This document shows positions 1 to 8,693 of a DNA stretch of 64,000 nucleotides, in pieces (the stretch's first letter is position 1; each line of letters opens with the position of its first letter). The position numbers and the translations under genes are program-made. The stretch is from Caulifigura coniformis. GTDB lineage: Bacteria; Planctomycetota; Planctomycetia; Planctomycetales; Planctomycetaceae. Location of the stretch: assembly GCF_007745175.1 (NCBI RefSeq), contig NZ_CP036271.1, positions 1,211,634 to 1,275,633 of the forward strand. The letters are read 5' to 3'. The notes beneath the pieces were generated by a model, which was given only the letters and a program-made list of their open reading frames with translations, did not search any database and was not told the origin of the DNA.

Positions 1-858
1 CTGATGCAGATACCGTGGTTCGACGAAAGCCGCCAGCTCACGACGGGCCTCCGCATCGGCCGGCTCGGACAGCCTCAGGGCACAGGTGATATGCAGCTTG
101 TTGATCCGGATGTCCTTCGCCTTCAGCGTGGCGATTGATGCGGCGACATCCTCGAACTCCAGCGCCTGGTGGCAGACGTCGAAACAGACACCCAGATGCC
201 GCCGCGCGACGGCTTCCTGCCCCGCCGCTTCAGCGGCCCGCCACAGCCGCGGGAAGAAGTCGACCGTCTCGGCCGTTGTTTCGAGAACGCAGAACGGTTC
301 GGGCTCGATGGCCAGCCGGATGCAGCGGCCGGTGTCGTCGTGCAGCTCATCCAACCGCTGTGCGACGGAGAGCAGGTGAGCGATGCAGCGGTCTTCGAAA
401 TCGGGCCCGTCGACATGCTTCTTGAATCCAAGAGGCACCGTCGACAGGCTGCCGTCGCAGCCTTCGGGCAGGATGGCCGCAAGAACGCGGGCGGAGGCGA
501 TCGTGTAATCGCGTCGCTCCGGTGTGGTCCAGTTGGGCAGATAAACCTGGTCCTTCACCCGCTCGCTGTGAAAGTTCCCGTAAGGGAACGTGTTCAGTGT
601 GTAGCAGGCGAGGCCGAGATCGCTGAGGGCGGCTGCGAGGTCTTCAATCCGTTCGGTCAGCGCGGGCAGTGCGTTTTCCGTCGGCTTGACGAGTTCGGCG
701 ATGACGGGGCTCGCAAGCCAGAGCCCGGCGGCGATGGGGAAGCCGCAGGCCTGCCGCGTCGGGGCGGTGAATTCCGCCAGACCTTTGAGGACCTCCGCCA
801 GCGACTGCGCAGGGTGGACGTTGCTGCAGTAACTGAGCGGCAACGTGCTGAGTGACAT
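1..858 (-). CDS. eboE: EboE-like metabolite traffic protein (TIM barrel), 3' end cut by window
   Basis: Reading the minus strand from the ATG at 858 gives an open frame that runs off the window edge (at least 286 residues). It begins MSLSTLPLSYCSNVHPAQ and contains TLNTFPYGNFH, WTTPERRDYT and STVPLGFKKH. These are hallmarks of EboE, a xylose-isomerase-like TIM-barrel protein of the ebo cluster, which is linked to export or traffic of an as yet unclear metabolite (family knowledge). The frame has no stop over 858 bases, while the opposite-strand readings are GC-rich shadows. The rest of an ebo cluster, if present, would lie to the left of the window. The next gene upstream (900-1685) is transcribed in the same direction with a 41-base gap, so the two may be co-transcribed. 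Confidence 0.85.
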   Translation of the reverse strand, partial: MSLSTLPLSYCSNVHPAQSLAEVLKGLAEFTAPTRQACGFPIAAGLWLASPVIAELVKPTENALPALTERIEDLAAALSDLGLACYTLNTFPYGNFHSERVKDQVYLPNWTTPERRDYTIASARVLAAILPEGCDGSLSTVPLGFKKHVDGPDFEDRCIAHLLSVAQRLDELHDDTGRCIRLAIEPEPFCVLETTAETVDFFPRLWRAAEAAGQEAVARRHLGVCFDVCHQALEFEDVAASIATLKAKDIRINKLHITCALRLSEPADAEARRELAAFVEPRYLHQ

Positions 859-899
859 GGCGGCAGAAATCCCGCGCGGGAACGCGGGGCTTGGAAGAC

Positions 900-1685
900 T
901 TAAGAGGCGGCGAGTTCGCGTTTTTCGGCTTCGAAGACGATGCCGCCGAGCTTGAGGAAGCGGTGGACGGGGGTCATCCACTTCTGGTCGCGCCAGGGGA
1001 GCCCGGCCGCGACGAAAGCCTCATGCAGCTCTTTGCGATTGTGGGTGCGGCATTTCCACGTGCGGCTCGTCCAGACACCGGGGACGGTGTCTTCGGTGAC
1101 GAGCATCAGCAGGCGGCCGCCCGGTTTGAGAACGCGGCGGAACTCCAGCAGCCCGGGCATCGGGTCCTGAAGATGTTCGAGGACGTATCCGCAGGTGATG
1201 ACGTCGAAGGTTTCGTCGGGAAACGGCAGGTGCGTCATGTCGGCCGTGATGAGCACGGGCCGGTGGGACGGAATCTGCTTGCGGGCCCGCTTGAGCATCT
1301 GGTGAGAGATGTCGATGCCGACGATGTGGGCATTCTCCGGGGCGCAGCGGACGAGATGCTTGATGATCTGTCCGGCGCCGGAGCCGATGTCGAGGATCGC
1401 CTGGGCCGTGGTGACGTCGAAGTCCCTGCGTCGGAACATACGTCCAACGAGCGGGGAATGCATGGAGACGAGGCTTGCGATCGCCAGACCGGCCCCTTTC
1501 GGGCCATCGTAAAGCGATTTGACGCGGTCGCGATACATGCGAGGCGCGAGGGTTTTCATGGCCGGAAAGCCGGCGAACCGCCGCTTGGCCAGTCTCTTCG
1601 CCGGGTCTTTTTTCTTCTTTTCGACGGCCGTTGGTTGCGCCACGCGTTGAACTCCTGATTCAGCCCGATTGGAGAAGTATTCCAT
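900..1685 (-). CDS. Class I SAM-dependent methyltransferase (UbiE/Methyltransf_11 type)
   Basis: This 261-residue protein carries the SAM-binding glycine motif LDIGSGAGQ (about residue 97), an acidic VGIDIS strand end, and the post-motif block PFPDETFDVITCGYVLEHL followed by RRVLKPGGRLLML. That is the classic order of a Rossmann-fold methyltransferase. The N-terminus is basic (KKKKDPAKRLAKRR), with no clear signal peptide. The substrate cannot be read from sequence. Because it sits directly upstream of eboE on the same strand, a role in lipid, quinone or ebo-metabolite modification is possible but only inferred. The start is the ATG at 1685; a shorter start at Met43 is possible. Confidence 0.85.
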   Translation of the reverse strand: MEYFSNRAESGVQRVAQPTAVEKKKKDPAKRLAKRRFAGFPAMKTLAPRMYRDRVKSLYDGPKGAGLAIASLVSMHSPLVGRMFRRRDFDVTTAQAILDIGSGAGQIIKHLVRCAPENAHIVGIDISHQMLKRARKQIPSHRPVLITADMTHLPFPDETFDVITCGYVLEHLQDPMPGLLEFRRVLKPGGRLLMLVTEDTVPGVWTSRTWKCRTHNRKELHEAFVAAGLPWRDQKWMTPVHRFLKLGGIVFEAEKRELAAS

Positions 1686-1818
1686 CAGGAGTGCGTCCCG
1701 GAATCAAATGCTCGGCTCTGGGGAGCGTCGAGCGTGATTGAAATCACGGACACACGATGGGACCGGGGGGGATTTCCGCCTCCCGGTCGGCCATTGGTCT
1801 CCCGCGTCCCGGGGGCGC

Positions 1819-3375
1819 CTACTTTCCCGTCGGCGGCGGGGTGTCAGGCGCCCGGTCGTAGAGGGTGGTCATGCGGGCGAGGCGGGAGAGGGGCTCGGAT
1901 TTGAGCTGGCCCGGTCGGAGCCGCCACCGCCAGTTGCCGGAGGAGGTGCCTGGGGTGTTCATCCGGGCTTCCGAGCCGAGGCCGAGGATGTCCTGGACGG
2001 GGACAACGGCGAGGTCGGAAACGGAACTGTGGACTCCCCGGATCAGCCCCCAGTGGATCTCTTCGGCCGTGGTGTTGAGGTAGTCGAGCACCATCCGGCG
2101 CTCGGCCTGGACCGCTTTCAGCGACATGGTCGTCGTCTTGCCTGGCTCGGCGTTGAACCAGCCGACGGTCGTGTCATTGTCATGCGTGCCGGTGTAGGCG
2201 ACGGAATTCTGGACGTAGAAGTGCGGTCGGTGGATGTCGTCGTCCCCGCCGAATCCAAACTGCAGCACGCGCATACCGGGGAAGCCGAAGTCGTCCCGCA
2301 GTTTGCGGACGGGCGCCGTGATGACTCCGAGGTCTTCCGCAATGATGGGGAGGCTGCCGAGGGCTTTCTGCATCGCGTGGAACAGCTTTTCACGCGGGCC
2401 GGGCATCCACTTTCCGGTTGCGGCGGTAGGGGCTGAGGCGGGGATCTCCCAATAAGCCTCGAAGCCGCGGAAATGGTCGAGCCGGATGAGGTCGACAAAT
2501 TTGAGGCTGGCCTCCATCCGCCGGATCCACCATTGGAAACCGTCGGCTTCCATGCGGTCCCAGCGATACTGCGGGTTGCCCCAGTGCTGGCCCGTGCTGC
2601 TGAAATAGTCGGGCGGGACGCCCGCGACTTTCAGGGGACGACCATTGGCGCCGAGATCGAACTGGTCCTGATTGGCCCAGACGTCGGAGCTTTCATGCGA
2701 CACGAAGATCGGGGCGTCGCCCATGATCTCGATGTCGCGGGCACGAGCGAAGGCGTGCAGATCGTTCCACTGCCGGGCGAACTGGAACTGGACGAACTGG
2801 TGGAACAGGATTCCGTCGGCGAATTCCTTACGAGCCTCCGTGAGGGCGCGCTTGTCGCGGGAGCGGAGCTTTTCGGGCCAGTCGACCCAGCTGCGATCGG
2901 GCCACTGATCCCGCAGGGCCATGAACAGGGCGAACTCATCGAGCCAGCGTTTCTCCGTCGCGCAGAACTCCTCGAAGGCGGCCGTCAGCTTCTTCTGCTT
3001 GCGGCCCTGGAACGCCGTGAAGGCCTCCTTGAGCCACTCCATCCGGATCGGCGTGAGCTTTTCGAAGTCGATCGTTCCCGCCGCGAACCTGCGAGACTCT
3101 TTCACGACCGCTTCGGAGAGCAGGCCGTCTTCGATCAGCATTTCCGGGCTGACGAACAACGGGTTCCCGGCGAAGGCCGAGTAACACTGATAGGGCGAGT
3201 CGCCGTAGCCGGTCGGGCCGAGCGGAAGGATCTGCCAGACCGATTGCTTCGCCTTCGCGAGCTGATCGATGAAGGCGTAGGCCTCAGGTCCCAGGTCGCC
3301 AATGCCGAGCTTCCCCGGAAGCGACGAAACGTGCAGCAGCACGCCGGCGCGACGTCTCCGTGTCATGATGTCCAT
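1819..3375 (-). CDS. malQ: 4-alpha-glucanotransferase (amylomaltase, GH77)
   Basis: This 518-residue protein has the normal length for the compact bacterial MalQ form. It opens with RRAGVLLHVSSLPGKLGIGDLGP and WQILPLGPTGYGDSPYQCYSAF, both diagnostic of GH77. The catalytic-region blocks RLDHFRGFEAYWEIPA, IAEDLGVITAPV and YTGTHDNDT (with the conserved THDNDT) are intact. MalQ transfers alpha-1,4-glucan segments and releases glucose in cytoplasmic maltodextrin or glycogen turnover. It appears to stand alone: no phosphorylase or debranching gene adjoins it. The start could be the ATG at 3375 or the one at 3366, a difference of three residues. Confidence 0.95.
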   Translation of the reverse strand: MDIMTRRRRAGVLLHVSSLPGKLGIGDLGPEAYAFIDQLAKAKQSVWQILPLGPTGYGDSPYQCYSAFAGNPLFVSPEMLIEDGLLSEAVVKESRRFAAGTIDFEKLTPIRMEWLKEAFTAFQGRKQKKLTAAFEEFCATEKRWLDEFALFMALRDQWPDRSWVDWPEKLRSRDKRALTEARKEFADGILFHQFVQFQFARQWNDLHAFARARDIEIMGDAPIFVSHESSDVWANQDQFDLGANGRPLKVAGVPPDYFSSTGQHWGNPQYRWDRMEADGFQWWIRRMEASLKFVDLIRLDHFRGFEAYWEIPASAPTAATGKWMPGPREKLFHAMQKALGSLPIIAEDLGVITAPVRKLRDDFGFPGMRVLQFGFGGDDDIHRPHFYVQNSVAYTGTHDNDTTVGWFNAEPGKTTTMSLKAVQAERRMVLDYLNTTAEEIHWGLIRGVHSSVSDLAVVPVQDILGLGSEARMNTPGTSSGNWRWRLRPGQLKSEPLSRLARMTTLYDRAPDTPPPTGK

Positions 3376-3414
3376 CCGTGATTGATCGCAGTCGCTTCGC
3401 TGGTGGAGGCTCGG

Positions 3415-4833
3415 CTAGATGAAGAGGTCTTTCACGACCCGGCCTTCCACGTCGGTCAGACGGAAATCGCGGCCGGCGTGGCGGTAGGTGAGTTTTTCGT
3501 GGTCCAGGCCGAGTGCGTGCAGAATCGTGGCGTGGACGTCATGCATGTGCATCTTGTCGACGACGGCCTCGTGACCGAATTCGTCGGTGGCTCCATAGGA
3601 GAATCCCGGTTTCATCCCGCCGCCGGCAAAGAAGTGGGTGAAGCCCTTGGGATTGTGATCGCGGCCGTCGGCTCCCTGCGTGAACGGATTGCGGCCGAAT
3701 TCACCGCCCCACCAGACGAGGGTGTCTTCCAGCAGCCCGCGGGCCTTGAGGTCGGCGAGAAGGCCTGCGACGGGGCGATCGGTGGCCTGGGCGTGGGTGG
3801 CATGCAGCTGGATCTTGCTGTGCTGATCCCAGCGGGGATTGGCCGTGTTGTCGGCATAGCTGACCTGGACAAACCGGCAGCCGGCCTCGGAGATCCGGCG
3901 GGCCAGAAGGCACTGCTGGCCGAATTCGTCGGTCTCCTTCACCCCGATGCCGTAGAGATCCTGGGTCGCTTTCGTCTCTTTCGAGATGTCGGTGATCTCC
4001 GGGGCATGCATCTGCATGCGGAAGGCCATCTCGTAAGAGTTCACGACGGCCGAGAGTTCGTCATCGTGGGAGCGGCGCGCGAGCTGGTCGGCGTTGATCG
4101 AACTGAGGAGTTCGAGCTGGCGTTTCTGCTCGGAGAGAGGGACGGAGTCGTTCGTGATGAACTGGATGCGGGCATCGCGGGCAGGCTGTCCGGCACGGCC
4201 GACGGTGGTTCCCTGGTAGTGGGCCGGAAGGAAGGCGTTGCCGTAGTTGCGCGGTCCGCCGTTTCCGAGCGAAGGGTTGATGGTCACGAAGCTCGGCAGG
4301 TTCTCGTTCTCATTGCCGAGGCCGTAGCTGATCCAGGCTCCCATCGACGGACGGACGAAGTTGGTCGTCCCCGTATGGAGAAAGATGGTGGACGGGCCAT
4401 GGGCCACACCGTTGGTGTGCAGGCTGTGGACGAAGCAGAGATCGTCGACGTGCTGGGCGATGGAAGGGAACAGTTCCGAGGCCCACCGTCCGCATTCGCC
4501 GTACTGTTTGAATTTCCACGGCGACATCATCACCTGTTCGTTGCCGCTCATGCCCGTCTTGGCGAGCTTGCGGGCATCCTTGAAGGCAAGTTTCTTGCCG
4601 TGCTCTTCGGCGAGACGGGGCTTGTAGTCGAACGTATCGACGTGGCTCGGCCCCCCCTGCATGAAGATGAAGATCACCCGCTTGGCCCGGGCGGGGAAGA
4701 GTGTCGGCCGGGCCTGGTAGGGACTGGTCGCAGCGCTGGCGGACTTCCCCGCCAGTCCGGCGAGGGCGAGGCCACCAAAGCCACACGCAGCGGATTTCAG
4801 TAAAGCACGACGAGCCAGCACGTCTGAATGCAT
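3415..4833 (-). CDS. DUF1501 domain protein with twin-arginine signal
   Basis: This 472-residue protein starts MHSDVLARRALLKSAACGFG, a twin-arginine-like leader followed by a hydrophobic stretch. It then shows FIFMQGGPSHVDTFDYKP, a signature of the DUF1501 (sulfatase-like) family greatly expanded in planctomycetes. Later blocks include HGPSTIFLHTGTTN, WWGGEFGRNPF, GRDHNP and GGMKPG. The protein is predicted to be exported folded. DUF1501 genes usually follow a DUF1553/DUF1549 cytochrome gene, but no partner is seen here, so this is an orphan. The alkaline-phosphatase-like fold implies a metal site, but its activity is unknown. The ATG at 4833 is preferred to the in-frame GTG at 4836. Confidence 0.92.
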   Translation of the reverse strand: MHSDVLARRALLKSAACGFGGLALAGLAGKSASAATSPYQARPTLFPARAKRVIFIFMQGGPSHVDTFDYKPRLAEEHGKKLAFKDARKLAKTGMSGNEQVMMSPWKFKQYGECGRWASELFPSIAQHVDDLCFVHSLHTNGVAHGPSTIFLHTGTTNFVRPSMGAWISYGLGNENENLPSFVTINPSLGNGGPRNYGNAFLPAHYQGTTVGRAGQPARDARIQFITNDSVPLSEQKRQLELLSSINADQLARRSHDDELSAVVNSYEMAFRMQMHAPEITDISKETKATQDLYGIGVKETDEFGQQCLLARRISEAGCRFVQVSYADNTANPRWDQHSKIQLHATHAQATDRPVAGLLADLKARGLLEDTLVWWGGEFGRNPFTQGADGRDHNPKGFTHFFAGGGMKPGFSYGATDEFGHEAVVDKMHMHDVHATILHALGLDHEKLTYRHAGRDFRLTDVEGRVVKDLFI

Positions 4834-5446
4834 CACTACGACCCCTGACGACCGTGAGGATTCACCGACTTCACACTGTATCGGCAGGATCAGCGGTTGA
4901 CGAGACCCTGCGCGGCCCGCCAGGGCTGGTCACGTTCTTAAGATGGGCCAATTCGTCGTCGCCTTGCACCGTTGCCGCAAAATGACTTGCGGTAACGACA
5001 GTCGACCGACCGTGAAAAAGTGACTCGCCCTGCCCCAATCCCCACTCGCCAAAGCACTTCCGAGTACCGAGGACCAAGCTCTCCCGCGCAACCGCCCCCG
5101 TCATGGTGGAGGATCCCATGAACACAACCACCGTCAACCCGTCGTCACACAACCCGGCCCGGCCGGCTCCCTGTCCGCGCCACCCACGCTCTCCCGATCC
5201 TTCCACTGAACGTCCGCAGGAAAAGAGGGCGAGGAGTACAGTACCACCCACACAACGCGCCCTCCTTGCCCCCCTCGGCGTCAAACACCTCCGCACTGTT
5301 CCCGATCCCTGCCCGTGCCTGCGCGGCCCGCCGTTTTCTGCGGTCAGCCGGGGCGGGGATGAACAGAAATGAACGAGGCGGACGTGCGGAATGCGCGGCG
5401 GCAGGCGGCGTCAGAACCACGTTGCGTCGCCGACTTCGGAATCGCG
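4834..5446. other. Intergenic region without a convincing gene
   Basis: About 610 bases lie between the DUF1501 start and the SmpB stop. Open frames on both strands are Arg/Pro/Gly-rich and lack family motifs, a typical artefact of high GC. The promoter of the DUF1501 gene should lie near 4840-5000. No terminator or RNA gene is recognised; in particular no tmRNA (ssrA) next to smpB. Confidence 0.5.
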
Positions 5447-5938
5447 TCAGTATCGCCGTTTGCGGACGGCTTCGCGCATCTCGCGGTTGGCTGAGTCTTT
5501 CTTCAGCTTTTCGCGCTTGTCGTGAAGTTGTCGGCCCTTGCCGACGGCGAGCGTGACCTTCACGAAACCCCGATCGAACTGCACCGACAGCGGGATGAGC
5601 GTGAGTCCCTTCTGCTTGGCGGCCTCGGCGAACTTGAGGATCTCCCGCTTCTTCATCAGGAGCTTGCGGGGCCGCTTCCGTTCGTGGTTGAGATAGGACG
5701 CCTGGGGATACTCGGCGATATCCGCATTCAGGAGCCAGACTTCGCCGTCTTCAACCCGTCCGAACGCTTCGTCGATGGTGATCTTTCCCGCCCGGATGCT
5801 TTTGACTTCGCTGCCCATCAGCGCGATGCCGCACTCGAGTTCCTGCAGGATCTCGAATTCGTGCAGCGCGCGGCGATTCCGGCAGACGAATTTCTTCTCG
5901 TCTTTGGCGGCGGTCGATTTGCCGGATTTCGTCGACAT
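5447..5938 (-). CDS. smpB: SsrA-binding protein SmpB
   Basis: This 163-residue protein shows FVCRNRRALHEFEILQELECGIALMGSEVKSIRAGKITIDEAF, then HERKRPRKLLMKKREI, LSVQFDRGFVKVTLAVGKGRQLHDKR and a basic C-terminal tail ending MREAVRKRRY. All are canonical SmpB blocks. SmpB binds tmRNA and helps rescue stalled ribosomes (trans-translation) in the cytoplasm. The frame extends upstream to 6046, but the extra residues have no SmpB similarity, so Met at 5938 (MSTKSGKSTAAKDEKK) is chosen. No strong Shine-Dalgarno site precedes it, as is common in this phylum. Confidence 0.96.
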   Translation of the reverse strand: MSTKSGKSTAAKDEKKFVCRNRRALHEFEILQELECGIALMGSEVKSIRAGKITIDEAFGRVEDGEVWLLNADIAEYPQASYLNHERKRPRKLLMKKREILKFAEAAKQKGLTLIPLSVQFDRGFVKVTLAVGKGRQLHDKREKLKKDSANREMREAVRKRRY

Positions 5939-6071
5939 CAGGTGGATTGTACGGGCTTGGTTCAGGACGAAAGCGGCACAGACAGAAAATGTCTGTGCCG
6001 CCGGAGAGACACCGAGATGGCCGCAGAGGATCGCCTGGATCGGCACGGACGAAACGCCCGTGCCATCGGAA

Positions 6072-7517
6072 TCAGGCGTTCTTGCGGCTGCCCTTCGCGT
6101 TCGCCGGGCCTGCGACCTTCTTCAGGACGTACTTCCTCGGCTTCGGCTGGTTCTTCTGGAAGATTTCGTCCTCGATCGCTTTCGACTGCGCGTTGTACTT
6201 GGAAACCTGTTCGTCGAGGTTCTCGATCTGCTTCGCCAGTTCCTCGACCTTCTTCTTCAAGGCCTCGTCCGCCGGCGTCGCATCACTTTGCCGCTTCGTG
6301 CGGGCGTACGTCTGAAACTTACGCCACCAGTTGCGTTTCATCCGTTCCGGACCATCGATTTCGCCTTCGAACGGGCCTTTATTCCGTTTCGCATTCAGCA
6401 TCGCCACTTCGAGGGCCTGCTGGTACTGGGGCGTCTTCTCATTCCCCTGCAGCTCGACGCGCCGGCTAAGCGCTTCGGCCGTATACGAGCCGACTTCAAC
6501 GTCGTCGATTGTCAGCGTATAGCGTCCCGGTTCCAGCCCGGCGATCTGCAGCGATTCCGCTCCCAGCCGGTGGCCCATCTTCGAAAGCTTCACTCCCAGG
6601 GCTGCGTTGGCCGGGACCACCCAGGGGAGAGAGTCGGCTGTCCAGGTGAACTCCACCTTCTCCGGGTCGGCGACCAGATCAGACAGGACGCCTCCGGCAG
6701 GCTTGCCGGCGCGAAACTGGCCCTTCGGGCCGCGGGTGATCGAGATCGCAGAGACGCGCCGGGACGGAGCGATGTCGTTGATGATCGCAGCGGCCATGAT
6801 GAGCTGGCCGTCTTCCAGAGGGTGGACGGCGTCCTTGATCATCGTGAATGACGGGTTGGTCTTGCGCTGCTCGGTGGTGATCGCGTTCAGCGGTCCCCAC
6901 ATGTCGACGAAGCCCCAGCCATTCTCCTGGGCGACTTCCCGCAACCACGTGCCGTAGTAAGCGAGGGTGGCGTTGTAGAGGGCCGTGTCCTCGGGGGCAC
7001 GCGTGTTTTTGGGGCGGGCCCGGTCGGCTCGCGAGTCGAACATGGTGGGCGTAATGAGAATGGGAGTCGCGCCGATGTCGGTGATTCGCTTCAGCAGTTC
7101 CGTCATGTCCTGCTGGTAAGTCTTGAAGAGCGCATCGTCATAGGCTTTGACGGAGCCGTCGTTCATACCCAGGAGGACGGTGACATACTTCGGCTTGTAG
7201 GCCGCGACATCGCGGTCGAAGCGTGCGAGCGCATCCCAGGCCCGGTCGCCGCCGACGCCGGCGTTGTGGAACTTCAGACGCATCTTTGGAAACCGCGTGT
7301 AGAAGTAGTCCTCAACGTACTGCGTGTAGAGAACCTGGTGGGTAATGCTGTCTCCCAGGAAGACGATGCTGTCGCCATCCTGCAGTTCCAGCTTTCCGAG
7401 CAGCGGCTTCAGTTCGGGCTTTGCGGCTTCCACGGCCGGCGCCTGGAACGACCAGGCCGGCCGGGCGAACAGACCGAGCGCCAGCAGGGCGAAGGCGATG
7501 CGAGCAACGGGTTTCAT
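6072..7517 (-). CDS. Secreted SGNH/GDSL-family hydrolase with C-terminal extension
   Basis: This 481-residue protein has an N-terminal signal peptide (MKPVARIAFALLALGLFARPAWSFQ). The SGNH blocks are in order: DSIVFLGDSITHQ (nucleophile Ser), HNAGVGGDRAWD (Gly), TVLLGMNDG (Asn) and the late DAVHPLEDGQ (catalytic Asp and His). Together they indicate an exported esterase, typically a carbohydrate deacetylase or lipase in planctomycetes. The last ~110 residues are charged and coiled-coil-like (EALKKKVEELAKQIENLDEQVSKYN) with a very basic tail, which may anchor the protein. The substrate is not determinable from sequence. Confidence 0.9.
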   Translation of the reverse strand: MKPVARIAFALLALGLFARPAWSFQAPAVEAAKPELKPLLGKLELQDGDSIVFLGDSITHQVLYTQYVEDYFYTRFPKMRLKFHNAGVGGDRAWDALARFDRDVAAYKPKYVTVLLGMNDGSVKAYDDALFKTYQQDMTELLKRITDIGATPILITPTMFDSRADRARPKNTRAPEDTALYNATLAYYGTWLREVAQENGWGFVDMWGPLNAITTEQRKTNPSFTMIKDAVHPLEDGQLIMAAAIINDIAPSRRVSAISITRGPKGQFRAGKPAGGVLSDLVADPEKVEFTWTADSLPWVVPANAALGVKLSKMGHRLGAESLQIAGLEPGRYTLTIDDVEVGSYTAEALSRRVELQGNEKTPQYQQALEVAMLNAKRNKGPFEGEIDGPERMKRNWWRKFQTYARTKRQSDATPADEALKKKVEELAKQIENLDEQVSKYNAQSKAIEDEIFQKNQPKPRKYVLKKVAGPANAKGSRKNA

Positions 7518-7973
7518 GAGGGCTCCGAGGAACAGGACTTCGTGACGTCGGGCTGCTCATCCTATTCCGCAGGCGGCTGAATGACAGGCAACGGCCAGGT
7601 AGAACAGGTGTCCGTTGTCTCAACCCGCAAGCCGTTGAGGCCCCGGTGCCGCTTGACTCGTTGCTTCCTTTGCCGACAGACGGCTCTGACGGGCGACTCC
7701 GGGAGGGCGAAGTTTCGTGCTGACCAGCCTGAGAGCTTCCTCGCGATCCGGATCAAGGGGCTGCCGCCTGCCGAACGAGACCCGCCTCCGCTCGACCGGC
7801 AGACTTTGCCGATCTTCGCTCGAAATCGCATTGTGGCGACGCCTTAACTCCTGTCGATATCGAGACCGAGGCCCTGGCGATGCGGATTCGTCTGGAGAGA
7901 GAGGCCTGCGCCGGGGTATGGGAGACGGCGTTCAGCGAGGACCGCTGTCAAATTCCCGCGGAAGGATGCCGCG
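7518..7973. other. Divergent intergenic region
   Basis: These 456 bases separate two divergently transcribed genes and should contain both promoters. No frame within it has family motifs or plausible composition. The last bases before 7974 carry a GGAAGG Shine-Dalgarno-like element serving the downstream lipoprotein. Confidence 0.5.
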
Positions 7974-8693
7974 ATGCAACGTCGCCAGTTTCTCAGTCAG
8001 ATGATTTTTGTTGCACCGCTGGCGCTGGGGTGTCGCGGCCGGCAGGTCGCCCATGTTCTGCGCGGCGACCAGGAAGACATGGTTGGCAGCCACGAGGCCG
8101 GCGCCGAAACGTGGAAGCCGCTCGTGGCCGAGGCGACCTGCAAGCTGCTCGCGCGGGAGCAGGAGGTCGTCCAGACGTCGTCGGCCGAACAGATCGGAAT
8201 GTCGGTCGAATCGGGGGACGGGAGCACAGCCAGCATGAAGGCCGTCAGCATTCTCGACGGTCTGCCCAAGAAGCGGGTCTGCTTTGTGGGAGTGGAGAAC
8301 AAGAGCCAGGAAGAACTGGGCGACTACCGCGAACAGCTGTACGAGCAGATCGACACGATTATCAATGAGTCAAAGACGTTCGGCGTCGTGAACCGGAAAT
8401 TCGTCGAAGCGGGTCTGCGTCAGGCGGCCCTGCGCCCGGACGACCTCTTCGTGCCGAACAATCGCCGCAACTTCGTCGCCATCATGGAACAGCAGGAGCA
8501 GCCATTCGACTACCTGCTGTTCGCACGGGTGACCAGCGGTACAACCGACAACAACGGCGACTACCAGCGCGACTATCTGCTGACGCTCGAACTGGTGAAT
8601 GTGGCGACTGGCGATTTCGCCAAGGAATCGGCCGAACTGCGGAAGGGCTACCACAAGTCGAAGCTGTCGAAGCTCCGGAACTATGGAGCATAA
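7974..8693 (+). CDS. LpoB-like (YcfM) penicillin-binding-protein activator lipoprotein
   Basis: This 239-residue protein begins MQRRQFLSQMIFVAPLALGC, a lipoprotein signal with lipobox LALGC. The body matches the LpoB/COG3417 pattern: KKRVCFVGVENKSQEELGDY, a central TIINESKTFGVVNRKFVEAGLRQ helix and a C-terminal strand pattern LTLELVNVATGDFAKES. In Proteobacteria LpoB activates a class A penicillin-binding protein from the outer membrane. Planctomycetes have modified peptidoglycan, so the partner here is unknown. It overlaps the start of the next gene (ATG at 8683), which argues for one operon. The LpoB/COG3014 pairing is a recurring neighbourhood in Gram-negatives. Confidence 0.8.
   Translation: MQRRQFLSQMIFVAPLALGCRGRQVAHVLRGDQEDMVGSHEAGAETWKPLVAEATCKLLAREQEVVQTSSAEQIGMSVESGDGSTASMKAVSILDGLPKKRVCFVGVENKSQEELGDYREQLYEQIDTIINESKTFGVVNRKFVEAGLRQAALRPDDLFVPNNRRNFVAIMEQQEQPFDYLLFARVTSGTTDNNGDYQRDYLLTLELVNVATGDFAKESAELRKGYHKSKLSKLRNYGA

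Noticed and set aside
169..1658. Long plus-strand open frames over the first 1.7 kb (169-855, 852-1658)
   Set aside because: They are high-GC shadows of the minus-strand EboE and methyltransferase genes, which carry family motifs.
2473..4803. Plus-strand frames of 302 and 473 residues (2473-3381, 3382-4803)
   Set aside because: They mirror malQ and the DUF1501 gene codon by codon and have no motifs of their own.
4871..5296. Minus-strand frame of 141 residues
   Set aside because: Gly/Arg/Ser-rich text, no ribosome site, no motif.
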